From Oryzibacter oryziterrae (GTDB lineage Bacteria; Pseudomonadota; Alphaproteobacteria; Rhizobiales; Pleomorphomonadaceae), in the NCBI RefSeq assembly GCF_021864535.1, contig NZ_JAKJIC010000006.1:1-64000 (forward strand): a stretch of 64,000 bases of DNA, in the 5' to 3' direction. A program made the translations under genes and the position numbers. The notes beneath the pieces were generated by a model. The model was not told the DNA's origin. It worked only from the letters and a program-made list of their open reading frames with translations, and ran no database searches. How positions within the stretch are numbered: position 1 is the first letter of the stretch; each line of letters starts with the position of its first letter. Of this stretch, positions 42,325-52,933 are shown piece after piece.

Positions 42325-43988
42325 CCCAGGATGCCCGGCAGGTCGAGGCCCTTCTCGCGCGCCCAGTCGCGGGCGATGTCATAGCCGGCGTCGGCGTGGC
42401 GCATGACGCCGGTGGCCGGGTCGTTCCACAGCACGCGGGCGAGGCGCTGGTCGGCGGCGTCTGAGCCGTCGCAGACGATCACCATGCCCGAATGCTGCGA
42501 GAAGCCCATGCCAACGCCGCCGCCATGATGCAGGCTGACCCAGGTCGCGCCCGAGGCGCAGTTGAGCAGCGCGTTGAGCAGCGGCCAGTCGGACACCGCG
42601 TCCGAGCCGTCGGCCATGGCTTCCGTCTCGCGGTTGGGCGAGGCGACGGAGCCCGAATCGAGGTGATCGCGGCCGATGACCACGGGGGCAGACAGTTCGC
42701 CTGTGCGCACCATCTCGTTGAAGGCAAGGCCGAGTCGGTGGCGGTCGCCGAGGCCGACCCAGCAGATGCGCGCCGGCAGGCCCTGGAAATGGATGCGCTT
42801 GGCCGCCATGTCGAGCCAGTTGTGCAGATGCGCATCGTCGGGGATCAGCTCCTTCACCTTGGCGTCGGTGCGGGCGATGTCTTCCGGATCGCCCGACAGC
42901 GCCGCCCAGCGGAACGGGCCGATGCCGCGGCAGAACAGCGGGCGGATATAGGCCGGCACGAAGCCGGGGAAAGCGAAGGCGTCGGTCACGCCTTCCTCGA
43001 AGGCCATCTGGCGGATGTTGTTGCCGTAGTCGACGGTGGGGATGCCGGCGTTCCAGAAGTCCAGCATGGCGCGCACATGCACGGCCATGGAGGCGCGGGC
43101 GGCCTTTTCCACCGCCTTGGGATCGGAGGCGCGCTTGTCTTCCCACTCGCCCAGCGTCCAGCCGATCGGCAGGTAGCCGTTGATCGGGTCATGGGCCGAG
43201 GTCTGGTCGGTGACGCAGTCGGGGCGGACGCCGCGACGGACCAGTTCGGGCAGGATTTCCGCGGCATTGCCGAGCAGGGCGACGGAGATGGCTTGTCTGT
43301 CGGCGGTGGCGCGGGCGATGATGGCGAGCGCGTCGTCGAGATCCTTGGCCTGCACGTCGACGTAGCCGGTGCGCAGGCGCATGTCGATGCGGCTCGGCTG
43401 GCATTCAATGGCAAGGCAGGCGGCGCCGGCCATGGTGGCGGCGAGCGGCTGGGCGCCGCCCATGCCGCCGAGCCCGGCGGTCAGGATCCACTTGCCGGCG
43501 AGGCTGCCGCCGAAGTGGCGACGGCCCATTTCCACGAAGGTCTCGTAGGTGCCCTGCACGATGCCCTGGCTGCCGATGTAGATCCAGGAGCCGGCCGTCA
43601 TCTGGCCGTACATCATCAGGCCCTTGCGGTCGAGTTCGTGGAACTTGTCCCAGGTGGCCCAGTGCGGCACCAGGTTGGAGTTGGCGATCAGCACGCGCGG
43701 CGCGTCGGCATGGGTGCGGAACACGCCTACCGGCTTGCCCGACTGCACCAGCAGTGTCTGATCGGCCTCGAGCCGCTTCAGCGTCGCGACGATGCGGTCA
43801 TAGCTCTCCCAGTCGCGGGCGGCGCGGCCGATGCCGCCGTAGACCACCAGCTCGCCGGGGCGCTCGGCCACGTCGGGGTCGAGATTGTTCATCAGCATGC
43901 GCAACGGCGCTTCGGTCAGCCAGCTCTTGGCCGAGAGCGTGGTGCCCCGGTCGGCGCGGATGACGCGGTCATTGTCGATACGGGTCAT
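42321..43988 (-). CDS. hutU: Urocanate hydratase
   Basis: A 555-residue NAD+-dependent enzyme that hydrates urocanate to 4-imidazolone-5-propionate, the second step of histidine degradation. Visible motifs are [14 protein letters not shown] near the N-terminus, the nucleotide-binding [15 protein letters not shown], the Cys-containing [14 protein letters not shown] region, and [24 protein letters not shown]-type C-terminal segments. The length matches the family. It starts 21 bases after the hutG stop. Confidence 0.96.
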   Translation of the reverse strand: MTRIDNDRVIRADRGTTLSAKSWLTEAPLRMLMNNLDPDVAERPGELVVYGGIGRAARDWESYDRIVATLKRLEADQTLLVQSGKPVGVFRTHADAPRVLIANSNLVPHWATWDKFHELDRKGLMMYGQMTAGSWIYIGSQGIVQGTYETFVEMGRRHFGGSLAGKWILTAGLGGMGGAQPLAATMAGAACLAIECQPSRIDMRLRTGYVDVQAKDLDDALAIIARATADRQAISVALLGNAAEILPELVRRGVRPDCVTDQTSAHDPINGYLPIGWTLGEWEDKRASDPKAVEKAARASMAVHVRAMLDFWNAGIPTVDYGNNIRQMAFEEGVTDAFAFPGFVPAYIRPLFCRGIGPFRWAALSGDPEDIARTDAKVKELIPDDAHLHNWLDMAAKRIHFQGLPARICWVGLGDRHRLGLAFNEMVRTGELSAPVVIGRDHLDSGSVASPNRETEAMADGSDAVSDWPLLNALLNCASGATWVSLHHGGGVGMGFSQHSGMVIVCDGSDAADQRLARVLWNDPATGVMRHADAGYDIARDWAREKGLDLPGILG

Positions 43989-44009
43989 GGCTTGTTCCTC
44001 CCGGACAGG

Positions 44010-44831
44010 TCAGCGCCGCGCGGCGGCGAACAGGATGCAGGTGTTGAGGATCTGGCGCAGCGTGGCGCGGATCGGTTCGGCGTAGGCGGGATCGTAGGGT
44101 AGCGGCCAGTTGGCCTCGCTCACCGGGCCGACGGGCTCGTTCACGTAGGTGCGGCAGGCAAGTTCCATCTGCACCGCGTGCACGCCGCTCTCCGGGGTGC
44201 CGAAGGCACGGGTGATGATGCCGCCCTTGAAGCGGCCGTTGGTGACGGCTGTCCAGTTCGGTCCCGTGGCCAGCGCTGCGATCGCGGCCGTCAGCGCGGC
44301 ATCGGCGGCCTTGCCGCTGTTGGTGCCGATGTTGAAGTTGGGCAGCGGCCCCTCGAAGAGGCGCGGGATCTCCGAGCGGATCGAATGGCAGTCGTAGAGC
44401 ACCACGGTGGGATGGATGGCCCTGAGACGCTCGATCTCCGCCCGCAGCGCGGCGTGATAGGGCGCGTGATAGGCGAGCCGGCGGGCCTCGATCTCCTCGG
44501 CGTCCGGGGCCTGCCCGTCGCGGTAGAGCGGTTCGCCGTCGAAGGTGGTGGTCGGGCAGAGCTCGGTGGTCGCCTGCCCCGGATAGAGCGAGACGCCGCT
44601 GGGATCGCGGTTGACGTCGATCACCGTGCGCGAGATCGCCGTGTGCACGATGGTGGCGTCGAGCTCGGCGGCAAAATCATAGAGGCGGTCGATCCACCAG
44701 TCGGCGTCCTTGCGCGCCAGCCAGGGCGAGACGAGGCGCGGTTCCAGGTCGCGGAGATCGGTGCCCGTATGCGGCAGGCTGACGACCAGCGGTGCATTGC
44801 CACGGCGGACGGTGAGCCAGGCGCCGGTCAT
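44010..44831 (-). CDS. hutG: N-formylglutamate deformylase
   Basis: A 273-residue zinc hydrolase that makes glutamate and formate from N-formylglutamate. Hallmarks are VSLPHTGTD near the start, [28 protein letters not shown] and [14 protein letters not shown]. The ATG at 44831 overlaps the hutH stop (ATGA). This enzyme together with hutF shows that the organism uses the five-step route rather than the direct glutamate formiminohydrolase. Length is normal. Confidence 0.94.
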   Translation of the reverse strand: MTGAWLTVRRGNAPLVVSLPHTGTDLRDLEPRLVSPWLARKDADWWIDRLYDFAAELDATIVHTAISRTVIDVNRDPSGVSLYPGQATTELCPTTTFDGEPLYRDGQAPDAEEIEARRLAYHAPYHAALRAEIERLRAIHPTVVLYDCHSIRSEIPRLFEGPLPNFNIGTNSGKAADAALTAAIAALATGPNWTAVTNGRFKGGIITRAFGTPESGVHAVQMELACRTYVNEPVGPVSEANWPLPYDPAYAEPIRATLRQILNTCILFAAARR

Positions 44832-46372
44832 GCCACCTCTCCCGCAATGGCCGGCAGGGTGCAGCCCGCCACCAGCCTGGGCAGCTCGCCCGATGCCACC
44901 AGCGCGATGGCCGCTTCCATGTCCGGATGGAAATGCCGGTCGTCTTCCAGACGCGGCACGTCCTGGCGGAGCCGTGCGATCACCGCGCCGAGCGGCGCCG
45001 AGGTTGCCAACGGCGCGTGGAAGCCGCAGCCCTGCGCGGCGGCGAGCAGCTCGATGCCGATGACGGCGCGCACATTGGCGGCCATGGCGGCGAGGCGGCG
45101 GGCGCCGTGGGCGGCCATGGACACATGGTCTTCCTGATTGGCCGAGGTGGGGATGGAATCCACCGAGGCCGGATAGGCGCGCTGCTTGTTCTCCGACACC
45201 AGCGCCGCCGCCGTCACCTGCGGGATCATGAAGCCGGAGTTGAGGCCCGGCTTGGGCGTCAGGAAGGCCGGCAGGCCCGACAGCGCCGGGTCGACCAGCA
45301 TGGCGATGCGCCGCTCGGCGATCGAGCCGATCTCGCACAGCGCCAGCGCGATCATGTCGGCGGCAAAGGCGACGGGTTCGGCGTGGAAGTTGCCGCCCGA
45401 CAGCGCGGTGTCGTCCTCGGCAAAGATCAAGGGATTGTCGGAGACGCCGTTTGCCTCGATCTCCAGCGTCGCCGCCGCCTGGCGCAGCACGTCGAGCGCG
45501 GCGCCCATCACCTGCGGCTGGCAGCGCAGGCAATAGGGATCCTGCACCCGGTCGTCGCCTTCGACGTGGGAGGCGCGGATGGCGCTGCCCGTCATCAGGC
45601 CACGCAGCGCCGCGGCGGTTTCGATCTGGCCGCGATGGCGGCGCAGGGCGTGGATGCGCGGATCGAAGGGCGCGTCGGAACCGCGCGCCGCGTCGGTCGA
45701 CAGCGCGCCGGTGACCAGCGCCGACTGGAAGACGATCTCCGCCTCGAACAGGCCGGCCAGCGCGTTGGCGGTGGAGAATTGCGTGCCGTTGAGCAGCGCC
45801 AGACCTTCCTTGGCACCGAGCGTGATCGGGGCGAGCCCGGCCGCGGTGAGGGCGTCCACGGCGCTCAGCCGCTTGCCCTGATGCAGCGCCTCGCCGACGC
45901 CGATCATCACGGCGGTCATATGCGACAGCGGCGCCAGATCGCCCGAGGCGCCCACCGATCCCTGCTCGGGCACCAGCGGGATCACGTCGCGGGCGAGCAT
46001 GGCTTCCAGCAGGTCCAGCGTCGCCGGGCGGATGCCCGAGGCCCCCTGGGCGAGGCTCGCAAGCTTCAGCGCCATCATCAGCCGGGTGATAGCGGCGGAC
46101 AGCGGCGCGCCGGTGCCGGCGGCATGCGACAGCACGATATTGCGCTGGAGCGTTTCGAGGTCTTCGGCGGCGATGCGCACGCTCGCCAGCTTGCCGAAGC
46201 CGGTGTTGATGCCATAGACCGGCTCGCCCTTGGCGAGGATGCGGTCGACGGCCGCCGCACTCGCCGCCACGGCCGCACGGCAGGACGGATCGAGCGTGGG
46301 CACGGCGCCCTGATAGATGGCGCGCCAGTCGGCGAGCGTTGCCTGGCCGGGGATGAGACGGATCGCGGTCAT
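44828..46372 (-). CDS. hutH: Histidine ammonia-lyase
   Basis: A 514-residue enzyme converting histidine to urocanate and ammonia. The MIO prosthetic group forms from the Ala-Ser-Gly in [14 protein letters not shown] near residue 143; [10 protein letters not shown] near residue 53 and [10 protein letters not shown] complete the active-site signature. The ATG overlaps the hutI stop by four bases. A longer in-frame start is rejected. It is the third-last overlapping pair in the hutI-H-G-U-D operon. Confidence 0.97.
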   Translation of the reverse strand: MTAIRLIPGQATLADWRAIYQGAVPTLDPSCRAAVAASAAAVDRILAKGEPVYGINTGFGKLASVRIAAEDLETLQRNIVLSHAAGTGAPLSAAITRLMMALKLASLAQGASGIRPATLDLLEAMLARDVIPLVPEQGSVGASGDLAPLSHMTAVMIGVGEALHQGKRLSAVDALTAAGLAPITLGAKEGLALLNGTQFSTANALAGLFEAEIVFQSALVTGALSTDAARGSDAPFDPRIHALRRHRGQIETAAALRGLMTGSAIRASHVEGDDRVQDPYCLRCQPQVMGAALDVLRQAAATLEIEANGVSDNPLIFAEDDTALSGGNFHAEPVAFAADMIALALCEIGSIAERRIAMLVDPALSGLPAFLTPKPGLNSGFMIPQVTAAALVSENKQRAYPASVDSIPTSANQEDHVSMAAHGARRLAAMAANVRAVIGIELLAAAQGCGFHAPLATSAPLGAVIARLRQDVPRLEDDRHFHPDMEAAIALVASGELPRLVAGCTLPAIAGEVA

Positions 46373-47586
46373 TGACCTCTCCAGAAGCGACGGTGAAGCG
46401 GGTTGAAGCCCATGCGGTAGACGAGTTCCGCCGGGCGGTTGACGGACCAGACGGCGAGATCGGCCCATTTGCCGGCCTCGATGGTTCCGGTCTCCGTGTG
46501 GAGGCCGAGGGCGTGGGCGGCGTTGGTGGTGACGGCGCGCAAGCACTCCTCCACCGTCAGGCCGAACAGCGTTGCGCCCATGTTCATGGTCAGCAGCAGC
46601 GAGGTGAGCGGCGAGGTGCCGGGGTTCATGTCGGTGGCCAGCGCCAGCTTGACGCCGGCGCGGCGGAACAGGTCCACCGGCGGCTTCCTGGTCTCGTGGA
46701 TGAAATAGAAGGCGCCCGGCAGCAGCACGGCGACGGTGCCGGCGGCGGCCATGGCGGCGGCGCCTGCCTCATCGGTATATTCGAGATGGTCGGCCGATAG
46801 CGCCCCGTGACGGGCGGCAAGACCGGCACCGCCGAGGTTGGACAGCTGGTCGGCGTGCAGCTTCACCTTGAGCCCGCGTTGTTCTGCGGCGGCGAAGACG
46901 CGCTCCATGTCCTCGGGCGAAAAGGCGATCGTTTCGCAGAAGCCGTCGACGGCGTCGACAAGGCCTTCGTCGGCCAGTGCCGGCAGCATGTCCTTGATGA
47001 CGCTCTCCACATAGCCGGCCTTGTTGCCGGCAAATTCCGGCGGCAGCGCGTGTGCGCCGAGAAACGTGGTGCGGATGCCCACTGGGCGAATTTCGCCGAG
47101 TTCGCGCGCTACGCGCAGCGTCTTGGCTTCGTTCTCGAGGTCGAGGCCGTAGCCCGACTTGATCTCGACGGTGGTGACGCCCTCGGCGATCAGTGCGTCG
47201 AGCCGCGGAAGGCTCTCGGCCATCAGCTCGGCCTCCGAGGCTGCCCGAAGCGCCTTCACCGAGGAGACGATGCCGCCGCCAGCGCGGGCGATCTCCTCAT
47301 AGGTGGCGCCGGCGAGGCGAAGTTCGAACTCATGGGCGCGGTCGCCGGCGTGGACCAGATGGGTGTGGCAGTCGATGAGGCCCGGCGTCACCCAGCGCCC
47401 GCCGACGTCGATCACCTCGGCTGAGCCGCGCAAACTTCCCGGCAGATCGGCCTCGGGGCCGGCATAGACGATGCGGCCGTCGGCCATGGCGATGGCGCCG
47501 TCTTCGACGATGCCAAGGCCATCCGGCCCCGCCAGGGTGGCGAGGCGTGCGTTCACGATCAGCCTGTCCGGTGTCTTCGTCGCCAT
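46369..47586 (-). CDS. hutI: Imidazolonepropionase
   Basis: A 405-residue amidohydrolase that opens imidazolonepropionate to N-formimino-glutamate. The metal ligands are in [10 protein letters not shown], with the later His residues in LHADQLSN and SADHLEYTD. The gene heads the minus-strand hut operon. Its start lies 31 bases from the first of two HutC-type operators shared with divergent hutF. The following hutH ATG overlaps its stop. Confidence 0.95.
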   Translation of the reverse strand: MATKTPDRLIVNARLATLAGPDGLGIVEDGAIAMADGRIVYAGPEADLPGSLRGSAEVIDVGGRWVTPGLIDCHTHLVHAGDRAHEFELRLAGATYEEIARAGGGIVSSVKALRAASEAELMAESLPRLDALIAEGVTTVEIKSGYGLDLENEAKTLRVARELGEIRPVGIRTTFLGAHALPPEFAGNKAGYVESVIKDMLPALADEGLVDAVDGFCETIAFSPEDMERVFAAAEQRGLKVKLHADQLSNLGGAGLAARHGALSADHLEYTDEAGAAAMAAAGTVAVLLPGAFYFIHETRKPPVDLFRRAGVKLALATDMNPGTSPLTSLLLTMNMGATLFGLTVEECLRAVTTNAAHALGLHTETGTIEAGKWADLAVWSVNRPAELVYRMGFNPLHRRFWRGQ

Positions 47587-47617
47587 GGTGCGGTCCTCGT
47601 CCTGTCCGGCGCCATTT

Positions 47618-47631
47618 TATGTCTAGACATA
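47618..47631. promoter_or_regulatory. HutC-type operator 1 in the hutI-hutF promoter region
   Basis: TATGTCTAGACATA is a perfect 14-base palindrome, 32 bases before hutI. With the next operator it fills much of the 140-base divergent promoter region. GntR/HutC proteins bind this kind of TGTnTAnACA sequence; HutC is encoded at 49200-49904. Confidence 0.7.
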
Positions 47632-47636
47632 CACAA

Positions 47637-47648
47637 ATGTATAGACAT
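47637..47648. promoter_or_regulatory. HutC-type operator 2 in the hutI-hutF promoter region
   Basis: ATGTATAGACAT is a near palindrome lying five bases after operator 1 and 79 bases before hutF. It is the reverse complement of the operator at 35219-35230. Confidence 0.65.
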
Positions 47649-47726
47649 AATATCGACAAATGCAAGAGGACGCCCGAGCGCATCCGCTCCGGGCATCCGG
47701 CCTGTCGGCAGGGGAAGGCTTGGGGC

Positions 47727-49079
47727 ATGACGACGATCCACGCAAAGGCGGCGCTGACACCGGACGGCTGGCGCGAAAACCTGCGCATCCGCGTCGAGAA
47801 CGGCCTGATCTCGGCCCTTGAGACCGGCGAAGCGCTGGCTGGCGACATCTGCCACGCCGTTGTCGTCCCCGGCATGCCCAACCTGCACAGCCACGCTTTC
47901 CAGCGCGGCATGGCCGGTCTTGCCGAGACGCGCGGTGCCTCGCGCGATTCCTTCTGGAGCTGGCGCGAGGTGATGTATCGCTTCGCCCTGACGCTCTCGC
48001 CCGAGCAGGTCGAGGCGGTGGCGGCCGAACTCTACATCGAGATGCTCGAAGCCGGCTTCACGCGGGTCGGCGAGTTCCACTATCTGCATCACGATCTCGA
48101 CGGCCGCGCCTATGCCGATCCGGCCGAAATGGCCGCCCGCATTGCCGCTGCCGCCGGCGCGGCAGGCATCGGCCTCACCCTGTTGCCGGTCTTCTATGCC
48201 CATTCGAACTTCGGCGGGGCCGCACCGGCGTCCGGTCAACGGCGGTTCCTCAACGATCTCGATGGCTTTGCCGCCCTGCTCGATGGTGCCCGACGACATG
48301 TGGCCGCGCTTCCCGGCGGCGCGGTGGGCCTTGCCCCGCACAGCCTGCGCGCCGTGACGGCCGAGGAACTGGCAGCGCTGACGGACCTGGCCGGTTCGGG
48401 CCCTGTCCATATCCACATTGCCGAACAGACGGGCGAGGTCGAGGCCTGTCTGACCGCCACGGGCGCCCGCCCGGTCGAGTGGCTCCTCGATCATGCGGCG
48501 GTCGATCCCCGCTGGTGCCTGGTGCACGCCACCCACATGACCGCGGACGAGACGGCGCGCCTTGCCAGAAGCGGCGCGGTGGCCGGCCTTTGCCCGATCA
48601 CCGAGGCCAATCTCGGTGACGGCATCTTCTCCGGCGCTGCCTTTGCCGGTGCCGGCGGTGCCTGGGGCATCGGCTCGGATTCCAATGTTGAGCTATCTGT
48701 CGCCGGTGAACTGCGGATGTTCGAATATTCGCAGCGTCTCGCCGCCCGGGCACGCAACGTCATGTCGCTTCGCGAAGGCTCCACCGGACGCCAGCTGTTC
48801 GATGCGGCGCTCGCCGGCGGCGCCCGTGCGCTCGGCGTCGAGGCGGGTCTTGCGATCGGGGCACCGGCTGACTTCGTCACGCTGCGCGCCGATCATCCCG
48901 CCGTGGTGGGGCGCGGCGGCGATGCGCTTGTCGATGGCTGGATCTTCTCGGCCGGCAACGGCCTTGTGGATTGCGTCTATGCCCGCGGTCGCAAATGCGT
49001 CGAGGGCGGGCGGCATGTGGCCCGGCCGGCGATCGAAGCCCGTTTTAGGCAAACCCTGCAGGCTGTTCTTAGCGCCTGA
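47727..49079 (+). CDS. hutF: Formimidoylglutamate deiminase
   Basis: A 450-residue amidohydrolase that converts N-formimino-glutamate to N-formylglutamate and ammonia. Motifs are PNLHSHAFQRGMAG (metal HxH), SLRAVT, HIHIAEQTGEVEA, LVHATHMT and GSDSNVELS. The ATG at 47727 is used; an upstream frame runs back across the operators and is rejected. It is divergent from hutI and is followed by hutC after 120 bases. Confidence 0.95.
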   Translation: MTTIHAKAALTPDGWRENLRIRVENGLISALETGEALAGDICHAVVVPGMPNLHSHAFQRGMAGLAETRGASRDSFWSWREVMYRFALTLSPEQVEAVAAELYIEMLEAGFTRVGEFHYLHHDLDGRAYADPAEMAARIAAAAGAAGIGLTLLPVFYAHSNFGGAAPASGQRRFLNDLDGFAALLDGARRHVAALPGGAVGLAPHSLRAVTAEELAALTDLAGSGPVHIHIAEQTGEVEACLTATGARPVEWLLDHAAVDPRWCLVHATHMTADETARLARSGAVAGLCPITEANLGDGIFSGAAFAGAGGAWGIGSDSNVELSVAGELRMFEYSQRLAARARNVMSLREGSTGRQLFDAALAGGARALGVEAGLAIGAPADFVTLRADHPAVVGRGGDALVDGWIFSAGNGLVDCVYARGRKCVEGGRHVARPAIEARFRQTLQAVLSA

Positions 49080-49199
49080 CGGCCGGGGTGCGGAAAATCC
49101 CTGCACCGGCGGTTGACAGTCAGCGCCTTCACGGGATCAAATTCGATCCACCCTGTTTCGATCGTCCGGCAGAGCCCGGATGCAATCTGGCGAGTGTCC

Positions 49200-49904
49200 A
49201 TGTCGCTGCATCAGCAAATTCGGGCCGAGATCGAACAGCATATCTTTTCCGGTGATTGGCCGCCCGGCCACCGCATTCCCTTCGAGCACGAGCTGACCGC
49301 GCTCTATGGCTGCTCGCGCATGACCGTCAACAAGGTGCTCACGGAGCTTGCCAAATCCGGCCTGATCGAGCGTCGGCGCAAGGCCGGCAGTTTTGTCACC
49401 CGGCCGCATTCGCAGGCGGTGGTGATCGACATCCACGACATCAAGGCGGAAGTGTCGAGCCGTGGGCTGCCCTATCATTTCGAGCTGACCAAGCGCAGCC
49501 GCCGCCGGGCGCTGAGCGCCGACCGCAAGCGTCTCGATGTCGGGATCAGCGATCAGGTGCTGGACATCGAATGCCGGCATTTTGCCGGTGGCCGGCCCTT
49601 CTGTCTCGAAAGCCGGCTGATCAACCTCTCTGTCGTTCCCGAGGCGGCGGACGAGACCTTCGACGATGCGCCCCCCGGCACCTGGCTGATGCGGCAGGTG
49701 CCCTGGACGGAGGCCGAACATCGCATCCGCGCCGTCGGCGCCGACGCCAGGGCCGCCGCCGCGCTGGACCTGCCCGAGGGCACCGCCTGTCTGGTGATCG
49801 ATCGCCATACCTGGCGGGCCGAGCAGCCGGTCACCGCCGTCTCGCTCATCTATCCCGGCGACGCGCACGAACTGGTCGCCCGTTTCACCCCGTCGCAGAC
49901 ATGA
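49200..49904 (+). CDS. hutC: Histidine utilization repressor HutC
   Basis: A 234-residue GntR/HutC-family repressor. The winged helix (residues about 5-70) reads SLHQQIRAEIEQHIFSGDW, then LTALYGCSRMTVNKVLTEL; the UTRA effector domain fills the rest (about 90-230) and in relatives binds urocanate, which releases DNA. I place the start at 49200 because the family N-terminus begins there. It is downstream of and parallel to hutF. Four HutC-type operators are seen in the window. Confidence 0.93.
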   Translation: MSLHQQIRAEIEQHIFSGDWPPGHRIPFEHELTALYGCSRMTVNKVLTELAKSGLIERRRKAGSFVTRPHSQAVVIDIHDIKAEVSSRGLPYHFELTKRSRRRALSADRKRLDVGISDQVLDIECRHFAGGRPFCLESRLINLSVVPEAADETFDDAPPGTWLMRQVPWTEAEHRIRAVGADARAAAALDLPEGTACLVIDRHTWRAEQPVTAVSLIYPGDAHELVARFTPSQT

Positions 49905-49992
49905 TGCTCAGCGCCAAGATGCTGACGCATCGGCTCGTTGCATCCGGTTCGAATTTCTGATCTGCATCAGGGGCATGAGACGTTCGAGATGG

Positions 49993-50020
49993 GAGAGCTG
50001 CGGCGCGCGCCGCAGCTCTC
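49993..50020. terminator. Perfect palindrome between hutC and homospermidine synthase
   Basis: GAGAGCTGCGGCGC and its complement form a 28-base uninterrupted palindrome 13 bases after the homospermidine synthase stop. It has no T-tract on either strand, but its position between convergent genes suggests a transcription end or mRNA-stabilising hairpin. Confidence 0.5.
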
Positions 50021-50033
50021 GATCCTTCGCAAC

Positions 50034-51464
50034 TCAGCGCACCAGGATGTTGCGGAAGCTCCAGGGCGAGGCCTCGTCGATGTCCTCGGGGAAGAAGCCC
50101 GGGCGCCCTTCGAGCGGGGTCCAGTCGGTGTAATAGCCCTTCACCGGCCCGAGATAGGGCATCTGCACCTCGAGGCAGCGCTCGTGGTCCATCTCGTCGG
50201 TCTCGACGATGCCGGCGTCGGGGTTTTCCAGCGCCCAGACGATGCCCGCCAGCACGGCCGAGGTGACCTGCAGGCCGGTGGCATTCTGATAGGGGGCGAG
50301 CTTGCGCGCCTCGTCGATGGAGAGCTGCGAGCCGTACCAGTAGGCGTTCTTCTCGTGGCCGAACAGCAGCACGCCCAGTTCATCCGAACCGTCGACAATG
50401 TCCTTTTCGGAGAGAACATGGGTGTCGGCCTGCATCTGGCCGCCCTGGCCGAACATTTCATGCAGCGACAGCACCGCCACATTGGCCGGGTGATAGGCAT
50501 AGTGGCAGGTGGGACGGTAGGCCGGCTTGGCGCCCTCGCCGACGGTGTAATAGTCGGAGATGGAGATGGCCTCATTGTGGGTCACCAGGAAGCCGAACTG
50601 CGGACCGGGCGTCGGGCACCAGGTGCGCACGCGCGTGTTGGCGCCGGCCTGCAGCAGGTAGATGGCGGCCTGACAACCGGCGTCGTGATGGCGGGCGGTG
50701 TCCGGCTCCCAGGTCTCGAACGTGCCCCAGCCAAGCTCGGCCGGCTGCAATCCTTCGGAGACGAAGCCGTCCACCGACCAGGTGTTGCGGAACACGTGCA
50801 TGGAATGGGGAATGCGCGTGCGCTGAGTGTCGCGCTCGGCAATGTGGATGCCCTTGACGCCGACGCGCTGCATCAGCGCGGCCCAGTCGGCGCGGTTCTT
50901 CGGCTTGTCATAGGCAAGCCCCATGTCGTCGGCGAGGTTGGTGAGCGCCACCTTGACGAACCAGCTGACCATGCCCGGATTGGCGCCGCAGCAGGACACC
51001 GCCGTCGAACCGCCGGGATTACTGCGCTTCTCGGCGCGCACGGCTTCACGCAGGGCGTAGTTGGTGCGGTCGCTCGGGTGGGCGTCCTTGTCGAAATAGA
51101 AACCTTCCCAGGGCTCGACCACGGTATCGATGTAGAGCGAGCCGATCTCCCGGCAGAGCTTCATGATGTCGAGCGAGGAGGTGTCGACCGAGAGGTTGAT
51201 GCAGAAGCCCTGGCCACCGCCTTCGGTGAGCAGCGGGGTCAGCAGTTCGCGGTAGTTCTCTTCGGTCACAGCGGCCTGGATGAACTTGATACCGTGATAG
51301 GCCAGAATGTCCTTGCCCTTGTCGCTTGGGTCAATCACCACAAAGCGTGATCGGTCGAAGTCGAGATGCCGTTCGATGAGCGGCAGCGTGCCGCGCCCAA
51401 TGGATCCAAAACCGATCATTACGATGGGACCGGAAATCGTGCCATGCACGGTCCATGCGTTCAT
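50034..51464 (-). CDS. hss: Homospermidine synthase
   Basis: A 476-residue NAD+-dependent enzyme that makes sym-homospermidine from two putrescine molecules. The Rossmann motif VMIGFGSIGRGTLPLI lies at residues 15-30, followed by VDTSSLDIM, DTVVEPW, and the catalytic-region CCGANPGMVSWFVK. The length fits bacterial HSS. An AAGGAGAGG site precedes the ATG, and a 17-base GC-rich hairpin lies directly before that site (51482-51498). Ornithine decarboxylase at 61962 supplies putrescine. Confidence 0.95.
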   Translation of the reverse strand: MNAWTVHGTISGPIVMIGFGSIGRGTLPLIERHLDFDRSRFVVIDPSDKGKDILAYHGIKFIQAAVTEENYRELLTPLLTEGGGQGFCINLSVDTSSLDIMKLCREIGSLYIDTVVEPWEGFYFDKDAHPSDRTNYALREAVRAEKRSNPGGSTAVSCCGANPGMVSWFVKVALTNLADDMGLAYDKPKNRADWAALMQRVGVKGIHIAERDTQRTRIPHSMHVFRNTWSVDGFVSEGLQPAELGWGTFETWEPDTARHHDAGCQAAIYLLQAGANTRVRTWCPTPGPQFGFLVTHNEAISISDYYTVGEGAKPAYRPTCHYAYHPANVAVLSLHEMFGQGGQMQADTHVLSEKDIVDGSDELGVLLFGHEKNAYWYGSQLSIDEARKLAPYQNATGLQVTSAVLAGIVWALENPDAGIVETDEMDHERCLEVQMPYLGPVKGYYTDWTPLEGRPGFFPEDIDEASPWSFRNILVR

Positions 51465-51481
51465 TCAAACCTCTCCTTAAT

Positions 51482-51498
51482 CGGCACCCCGGGTGCCG
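51482..51498. promoter_or_regulatory. 5'-UTR hairpin of homospermidine synthase
   Basis: CGGCACCCCGGGTGCCG is a stem-loop immediately upstream of the hss ribosome binding site (minus strand). It could influence translation or mRNA stability. Between it and the terminator at 51699 no gene is seen. Confidence 0.4.
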
Positions 51499-51695
51499 GT
51501 TCATCTCCACGTCTTTCAGGTCAACGGGAATTGCGGGAAAAAAGGTCAACGGCGGCGCCTGGTGCCATTTCATGCCGGACCATAGAGTTGTCATTACATA
51601 GAGTGCGACGGTCATAGTCAAGATTGCCGCGAAAATTCCGTATCTTGCCGGATCAATCGGCGCGTTTGACTGAGACTTTTCCTTGGCCGGGAAGC

Positions 51696-51723
51696 AAAAA
51701 GGCCGGGCGTGCGGCCCGGCCTT
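51696..51723 (-). terminator. Intrinsic terminator after hemH
   Basis: On the minus strand AAGGCCGGGC, a five-base loop and GCCCGGCCTT form a ten-base stem followed by TTTGC, giving a run of five Ts counting from the stem end. It lies 59 bases after the hemH stop. Confidence 0.88.
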
Positions 51724-51781
51724 GACGGAAAAAGCTGGCGAACGCCTCGGTCCGCCGGCTTAGAACATTCGAAAGGTTTGG

Positions 51782-52840
51782 TCAGACCCAGCCCTTGAGC
51801 TCGCGGCGCACCACGGCCTCGATCACGTCGACGCCCGGCGCACTGTCGTTGAGGCAGGGGATGTGGCTGAACTTCTCGCCGCCGGCGTGACGGAAGATCT
51901 CGGCATTCTCGCCGGCGATCTCTTCAAGCGTTTCCAGGCAGTCCGACACGAAGCCGGGGGTCGCCACGGCGATGCGCTTGACGCCGGACCTGGCCAGCGC
52001 CTCGACGGTCTTGTCGGTATAGGGCTGCAGCCATTCCTCCGGCCCGAAGCGCGACTGGAAGGTGATCTTGAGCTTGTCCTTGTCCCAGCCGAGCCGTTCG
52101 CGCAGCAGCCGTGCCGTCTTCTGGCAATGGCAATAGTATGGGTCGCCCTTGGCAAAATAGCTCTGGGGGATGCCGTGGAACGAGGTCAGCACCACCTCCG
52201 GCTCCCAGTCGAGCGTGGCAAGATGGCTCTCGATCGACCCGGCGACGGCGTCGATATAGGCGGGGTCGTCGTGATAGGGCGGCACGGTGCGCAGGGCCGG
52301 CTGCCAGCGCTGCTTAAGGAGATATTCGAAGACCTTGTCGTTGACGGTCGCCGTGGTTGCTGCCGCATATTGCGGATAGAGCGGATAGACGAGGATGCGT
52401 TCGCAGCCCTTGGCCTTCAGCGCGTCCATGCGTTCGGCGATGGAGGGATTGCCGTAGCGCATGGCCCAGTCCACCTCGACGCCCGCGAGGTCGGCGAGTC
52501 GGCCCTGCAACTGTTCGGCCTGCGAGCGGGTGAAGGTCCTGAGCGGGCTCTCGTTGCGCTCGCGGTTCCAGATGGTGTCGTAGTCCTTGCCCTTCCTGGC
52601 CGGGCGGACATTGAGAATGATCCCGTAGAGCACCGGATACCACTTCCAGCGCGGCACCTCGATGACGCGGCGGTCCGTCAGGAACTCCTCGAGATAGCGG
52701 CGCATGGATTTCTTGTCGGTGCCGTCGGGCGTTCCGAGGTTGACCAGCAACACGCCGATGCGTCCAAAGGCTACGGGCGGGTGTCCCGCCGGCAGGGCGT
52801 GGGTCTTGGCAGGGGCCGTCATGTCCATCGCGCGCGTCAT
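51782..52840 (-). CDS. hemH: Ferrochelatase
   Basis: A 352-residue enzyme that inserts Fe2+ into protoporphyrin IX, the last step of protohaem synthesis. The family blocks GVLLVNLGTPDG, YPLYPQYAAATTAT, LTSFHGIPQSYFAKGDPY (catalytic His) and QSRFGPEEWLQPYTD are intact. The start is uncertain among ATGs at 52855, 52840 and 52828. A terminator follows. The N-terminal 20 residues are probably disordered. Confidence 0.94.
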   Translation of the reverse strand: MTRAMDMTAPAKTHALPAGHPPVAFGRIGVLLVNLGTPDGTDKKSMRRYLEEFLTDRRVIEVPRWKWYPVLYGIILNVRPARKGKDYDTIWNRERNESPLRTFTRSQAEQLQGRLADLAGVEVDWAMRYGNPSIAERMDALKAKGCERILVYPLYPQYAAATTATVNDKVFEYLLKQRWQPALRTVPPYHDDPAYIDAVAGSIESHLATLDWEPEVVLTSFHGIPQSYFAKGDPYYCHCQKTARLLRERLGWDKDKLKITFQSRFGPEEWLQPYTDKTVEALARSGVKRIAVATPGFVSDCLETLEEIAGENAEIFRHAGGEKFSHIPCLNDSAPGVDVIEAVVRRELKGWV

Positions 52841-52933
52841 CCCAGGGTCAGGCAAAAGCCGGAAACGACTTTCATCCTGCCGAGATAGGCGGAGTTAGGC
52901 GCGCTCGCAAGAGTGCTTCGGAGGGGATCGGGC

